Assembly: GCF_004345615.1 (NCBI RefSeq)
Contig: NZ_SLWK01000001.1
Coordinates: 124,001-188,000, forward strand
Origin: Natronoflexus pectinivorans
Lineage (GTDB): Bacteria; Bacteroidota; Bacteroidia; Bacteroidales; Marinilabiliaceae
Length of the DNA stretch: 64,000 nt
Direction: 5' to 3'
A program made the position numbers and the translations under genes. Of this stretch, positions 60,600 to 64,000 are shown one piece after another. The stretch's first letter is position 1. Every line of letters starts with the position of its first letter. The notes under the pieces were generated by a model that was given only the letters and a program-made list of their open reading frames with translations, had not been told where the DNA came from and did no database searches.

Positions 60600-62597
60600 C
60601 TAATTTAAGGGAACAAACCTAACAGCTTGCCCACCTCCGGCAGCCAATTTTATATTAAAAATGGTATTACTATCCACTTCCATTTCTGAAATAGCAACCG
60701 GTTCAGGGTTGGTTTCCCAATCAGCTCCTTCGCCATCTGCATAAATTTGAGCCAGATAGGTACGCCCCTTATCAAGAAAAGACAATTGATAGTTGAACTC
60801 ACGAGCCTTCTCATTGGTCACACTACCAAGATACCACTCTTCGCTGTGTCTGTCACGACGCACTTTCGTGATATGCTCACCAATTTCTGCATCAATAACC
60901 TGGGTATCATACCAGTCAACAGGTACATCAAGCAAAAACTGGAAAGCCGGATGTCCGTCATAATTCTCAGGTAAATCTGCCAACATTTGAATCGGGGAAT
61001 GAACCAGAACATATAGAGCCAACTGCTTTGCAACAGTGGTATGCACTCTGCGTCCTTCGCGATATTTAATCATCACATCAAAAATGCCGGGAGTATAATC
61101 AATAGGTCCTGCCAAAGCTCTGGTGAACGGGAAAATGGTATAATGGTTTGGGGGATTACCTTCACTCCATGCATTATATTCCTGCCCTCGAATACCCTCG
61201 GCTGTCATTATGTTTGGATAAGTTCTTCTTAAACCGGTGGGTTTAATCGGCTCATGAAAATTAATAGCAAGTTGATATTCGTGTGCTTTCTGAACAACAT
61301 AAGCATAATAGTTTACACCAAACTGACCATGGTGCCACTCCTTCATATTTAATCGGGTTCCTACCTGTCCAATCTTTATATCATTTATGCCATGATCCTT
61401 GTATAACTGGAAACCTTCATCTATTTGTTCCAAATAATTGATAAGATTTGATCCGGTTTCGTGATATCCAACAATTTTAACTCCTCTTTCCTTACCATAG
61501 TTTACAACTTCCGTAAGGTCAAAGCCGGGAACAGTTTCAGTAAATACAAACTCATGCATGGCATCCAGATACCACTCCATAGTCCACCCGGGGTTCCAAC
61601 CTTCAATCAATAAACGAGGAATCCCATGTTTGGAAGCAAAATCGATATAATATTTAGCATTCTCGGTTGTGGCGCCATGAATTGGCCCCAGCCAAAACGT
61701 TCTTTTACCAATATGAAGAGACCACCATATTCCCATATATTTATTGGGTTCAATATATGATAAATCATCAAGTTTGTTAGGTTCATTCAGGTTCAAAACC
61801 ATGTAGTTTGTGATAAGGTCACCAGGTTTTTCCGCCAATTGTATGGTTCTCCAAGGAGTTTGCATAGGCGATTGTGTTCTCACTTTTGTTCCATCAGCCC
61901 AGGGAACCAGATCAGTTTTCAACCTGTTATTTCCTAGCGGAGCTACGGTATAGCTTGCATAATCGACCAATGCAGCTTCATGAAGAGAAATATACATTCC
62001 ATCATTGGTTTGAAACGTAACAGGTGTATGCACCGTATCCATTCTGCTGATGGGCGTTTCTTCATAAAGATACTCATACCTGTGTTCCTGATATGCCCCA
62101 ATCCACCATGCTCTATGATCGCCGGTCATGGCAAATTCAGTCAACTCATCCATGATCACAAATTCACCAATGTTTTCCTGCTCAGGTATGATGTAGCGAA
62201 AAGCTACTCCATTATCGAAAACCCGGAAGACAATGCTCATGATTCGCTCTTCGCCCCCATCTTCCTGAAGATCAATCCACAATTCGTTGTGATGATCACG
62301 AATAAACTGCTTCTCTCCCCACACCTGCTCCCAAACTTCATCTTGAGTTGAAAAGCGTGTATCTACAATTTTAAAATTGTCTTTTAGCGGAGCCTGATCA
62401 CGAAGTATAAACCCCATGGCAGATGGCTCAATGGCCTTACGGCCATTATATGTTACGCTATAAAAAGGTTCTCCATCAACCAATTCGAACTTAACCTGCA
62501 CATTTCGATCGGGTGATGAAACAGTTGCTGTATCTTTGTCACCACAAGCATTCAGCAACAATCCTACAAATAATGAAATAAAAAAGAGTCTCTTCAT
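60600..62597 (-). CDS. GH97-family glycoside hydrolase lipoprotein (SusB-like)
   Basis: A 665-residue lipoprotein with signal FFISLFVGLLLNAC. An N-terminal beta-supersandwich (about 25-280) is followed by a TIM barrel: GIPRLLIEGWNPGW, VGYHETGSN, INFHEPIKPTGLRRTYPN and GIRGQEYNAW, then a C-terminal beta domain. The HEPIKPTG glutamate is the SusB-type residue, so an inverting alpha-glucosidase is likelier than the retaining galactosidase branch. It is not near a SusCD pair. A -7 box TATATTTG lies on the minus strand at 62654-62647. Confidence 0.92.
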   Translation of the reverse strand: MKRLFFISLFVGLLLNACGDKDTATVSSPDRNVQVKFELVDGEPFYSVTYNGRKAIEPSAMGFILRDQAPLKDNFKIVDTRFSTQDEVWEQVWGEKQFIRDHHNELWIDLQEDGGEERIMSIVFRVFDNGVAFRYIIPEQENIGEFVIMDELTEFAMTGDHRAWWIGAYQEHRYEYLYEETPISRMDTVHTPVTFQTNDGMYISLHEAALVDYASYTVAPLGNNRLKTDLVPWADGTKVRTQSPMQTPWRTIQLAEKPGDLITNYMVLNLNEPNKLDDLSYIEPNKYMGIWWSLHIGKRTFWLGPIHGATTENAKYYIDFASKHGIPRLLIEGWNPGWTMEWYLDAMHEFVFTETVPGFDLTEVVNYGKERGVKIVGYHETGSNLINYLEQIDEGFQLYKDHGINDIKIGQVGTRLNMKEWHHGQFGVNYYAYVVQKAHEYQLAINFHEPIKPTGLRRTYPNIMTAEGIRGQEYNAWSEGNPPNHYTIFPFTRALAGPIDYTPGIFDVMIKYREGRRVHTTVAKQLALYVLVHSPIQMLADLPENYDGHPAFQFLLDVPVDWYDTQVIDAEIGEHITKVRRDRHSEEWYLGSVTNEKAREFNYQLSFLDKGRTYLAQIYADGEGADWETNPEPVAISEMEVDSNTIFNIKLAAGGGQAVRFVPLN

Positions 62598-62646
62598 AAT
62601 AATATATTCAAATTAACATTAGCATTCCTAACGGAATACAAATTAA

Positions 62647-62654
62647 CAAATATA
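62647..62654 (-). promoter_or_regulatory. -7 promoter element of the GH97 gene
   Basis: TATATTTG on the minus strand, 50 bp before the start codon. No -33 box recognised. Confidence 0.5.
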
Positions 62655-62787
62655 TCAGAATTCTGACAGGGTAAGAATGTATTACGGTTATGGATAAAAT
62701 GTAATATTAACTCGTGAAACAGGGGTGCAAATGTTTACTAAACCTGCAATTTATATAGAAAAGATGATTCCCTCCCTTTGTGTGATA

Positions 62788-63519
62788 CTACGAACTTTTG
62801 TTCATGGTTAAGAACAACGACAAGACTATATATAAAGGAATTATAAACGCAAAAGCGCCAACTCCCGTAAATATAATAGCCAATAATGAAAGTGCCATAA
62901 GAAGGAAACGGGGCTTATTTCCTTTCCATTTAAAATGAGAGAACTTAAGTGAAAACATTGGCATCTCACTCACTAAAAGTGCAGAAAAAACCAGTACAAT
63001 AAAAATCACCACCAAAGGATTTGTAAGTTGAAGCCAGGCACCTTCTCGTACTACGATGAGATACGCCAGAGAAACTGCAAACATCCCGGTTGCTGTGGTG
63101 GTTAATCCCAAAAATGTATCGCTCTGTCGATCATCGTTGTTAAATTTCGCCAAACGAAGAGCGGCAAAAACTGCCAACACAAAAGGTGTAAGCACCATCA
63201 ACATTTGCAGAAAAGGGAGAGAAAGAAATGCCCCACCCCAGGTGCCTGTGTAATGAAAATGAATCAATGACGAGAAAACGGCAGCAGGAGCAACCCCAAA
63301 ACTGATCAGATCAGCAAGCGAATCCAGATCTTTTCCTATATCGCTGTATGCATTGAGCATTCTGGCTGCAAATCCATCCATAAAATCAAGCAGTGCAGCA
63401 GCTAAAATGCACCAGGCTGTTAAATCCGGCCTACCGGCAATTGCAAGGTAAATTCCTACCGTTCCAAAAAAAAGATTTAAACTTGTTATTGCGTTTGGAA
63501 TATGCTGTTTTAGCTTCAT
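62788..63519 (-). CDS. pssA: CDP-diacylglycerol--serine O-phosphatidyltransferase
   Basis: A 243-residue inner-membrane enzyme that makes phosphatidylserine, the precursor of phosphatidylethanolamine. The CDP-alcohol transferase motif D-x2-DG-x2-AR-x8-G-x3-D-x3-D is complete: DFMDGFAARMLNAYSDIGKD then LDSLAD. About eight membrane segments. Promoter-like TAGCTTTG on the minus strand at 63611-63604. Confidence 0.93.
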   Translation of the reverse strand: MKLKQHIPNAITSLNLFFGTVGIYLAIAGRPDLTAWCILAAALLDFMDGFAARMLNAYSDIGKDLDSLADLISFGVAPAAVFSSLIHFHYTGTWGGAFLSLPFLQMLMVLTPFVLAVFAALRLAKFNNDDRQSDTFLGLTTTATGMFAVSLAYLIVVREGAWLQLTNPLVVIFIVLVFSALLVSEMPMFSLKFSHFKWKGNKPRFLLMALSLLAIIFTGVGAFAFIIPLYIVLSLFLTMNKSS

Positions 63520-63603
63520 AGCTTCATCAATTTAAAATGATCATGAAACAGATCCGATTTTCAATCATTCAGATTCATTCTGCGTACACAAAATGAATCG
63601 TGA

Positions 63604-63611
63604 CAAAGCTA
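63604..63611 (-). promoter_or_regulatory. -7 promoter element of pssA
   Basis: TAGCTTTG fits TAnnTTTG on the minus strand, 85 bp before the pssA ATG. No -33 box seen. Confidence 0.4.
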
Positions 63612-63671
63612 ATGCATAAAATCTAAATATTGGAAATCATAACAAAAAAAATGGCTTGTTGCAGCGCTGCG

Positions 63672-64000
63672 TCAACTCGACTTAAATTTGAAAAAACTTA
63701 CAGCATCCTTCAAACTTTCTGCCTGAGCTGCTAATTCTTCGGAACTTGAAGCCAACTCCTCTGAAGAAGCAGAGTTCTGGTTGGTCACATTAACCATTGA
63801 TTGCACAGCAGCATTGATCATATCGGCTCCAGTTCTTTGTTCTCCACTGGATGCAGAAATCTCCTTAACCAAAATTGCTGTTTGCTGAAACTCCGGAATC
63901 AGTTTTTCAAGTAATTCCCAGGCATGTTTAGCCACAGCCAGACTATTCTTGCTTAATTGCGAAATATCATTGGCGGCACGTTGGGTATTTTCCGACAACT
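63672..64000 (-). CDS. Methyl-accepting chemotaxis-type protein, C-terminal end (runs off the window)
   Basis: The frame is open to the window edge; 109 codons and the stop are seen. The sequence is the distal part of the MCP signalling coiled coil: LVKEISASSGEQRTGADMIN, NQNSASSEELASSSEELAAQ with the second methylation-helix pattern, and SLKDAVSFFKF at the end. The sensor and hairpin tip lie outside the window. It would signal to CheA/CheW, but ligand and topology cannot be told. Confidence 0.88.
   Translation of the reverse strand, partial: LSENTQRAANDISQLSKNSLAVAKHAWELLEKLIPEFQQTAILVKEISASSGEQRTGADMINAAVQSMVNVTNQNSASSEELASSSEELAAQAESLKDAVSFFKFKSS

Overview
The window comes from a chromosome of the phylum Bacteroidota, most likely an anaerobic or facultative marine or sediment member of the Bacteroidales/Marinilabiliales. 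The signs are a SusC/SusD pair, a type IX secretion sorting domain on a secreted glycosidase, a GH97 lipoprotein, promoters of the TAnnTTTG type with few Shine-Dalgarno sequences, an ornithine carbamoyltransferase of the N-succinylornithine type, and genes for low-oxygen life (HydF, RIC iron-centre repair). The order-level placement is inference.

0-14.5 kb, ordinary chromosome: the 5' end of mutY, HU, a 30-aa ribosomal-protein-like gene, RNase G, a CPA2 antiporter, an HD hydrolase, the RIC/Rrf2 iron-sulfur repair operon with a palindromic operator candidate, a NatAB-like ABC exporter, Ppx/GppA, an NtrC-like regulator without a DNA-binding domain, a PD40 propeller protein and HydF. 14.5-33 kb, exported proteins and envelope: two secreted proteins of unknown role, a TonB-receptor/SusD/PepSY-reductase operon divergent from a ferric-reductase-like/35-aa peptide/MFS operon, a PagL-like lipid A deacylase, LpxA and a GH43 arabinanase. 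Three unrelated exported-protein genes (starts at 14909, 29932 and 33065) share a structured 5' leader whose helices show compensatory changes.

33-40.9 kb, a decayed accessory island: two orphan RHS tips cut at the same core motif and each followed by candidate immunity genes, two paralogous ParE/RelE toxin-antitoxin modules with near-identical flanks but divergent middles, fragments of XRE-type regulators, short repeats, and one 44-bp hairpin present in opposite orientations in the two copies.

40.9-60.5 kb, a large arginine/proline locus: argR-GNAT-argG-argC-argD-NUMOD4/HNH-proC-proB-proA-argF'-argB-argE-argH-citrate synthase-carA on the minus strand, divergent from carB. A perfect ARG box overlaps the likely argR transcription start and a second TGAAT/ATTCA pair lies near carB, so ArgR probably controls both arms. 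The pathway probably runs on N-succinyl intermediates. 60.6-64 kb holds a GH97 glycosidase lipoprotein, phosphatidylserine synthase and the C-terminal end of a methyl-accepting chemotaxis protein. No rRNA, tRNA or CRISPR array was recognised.
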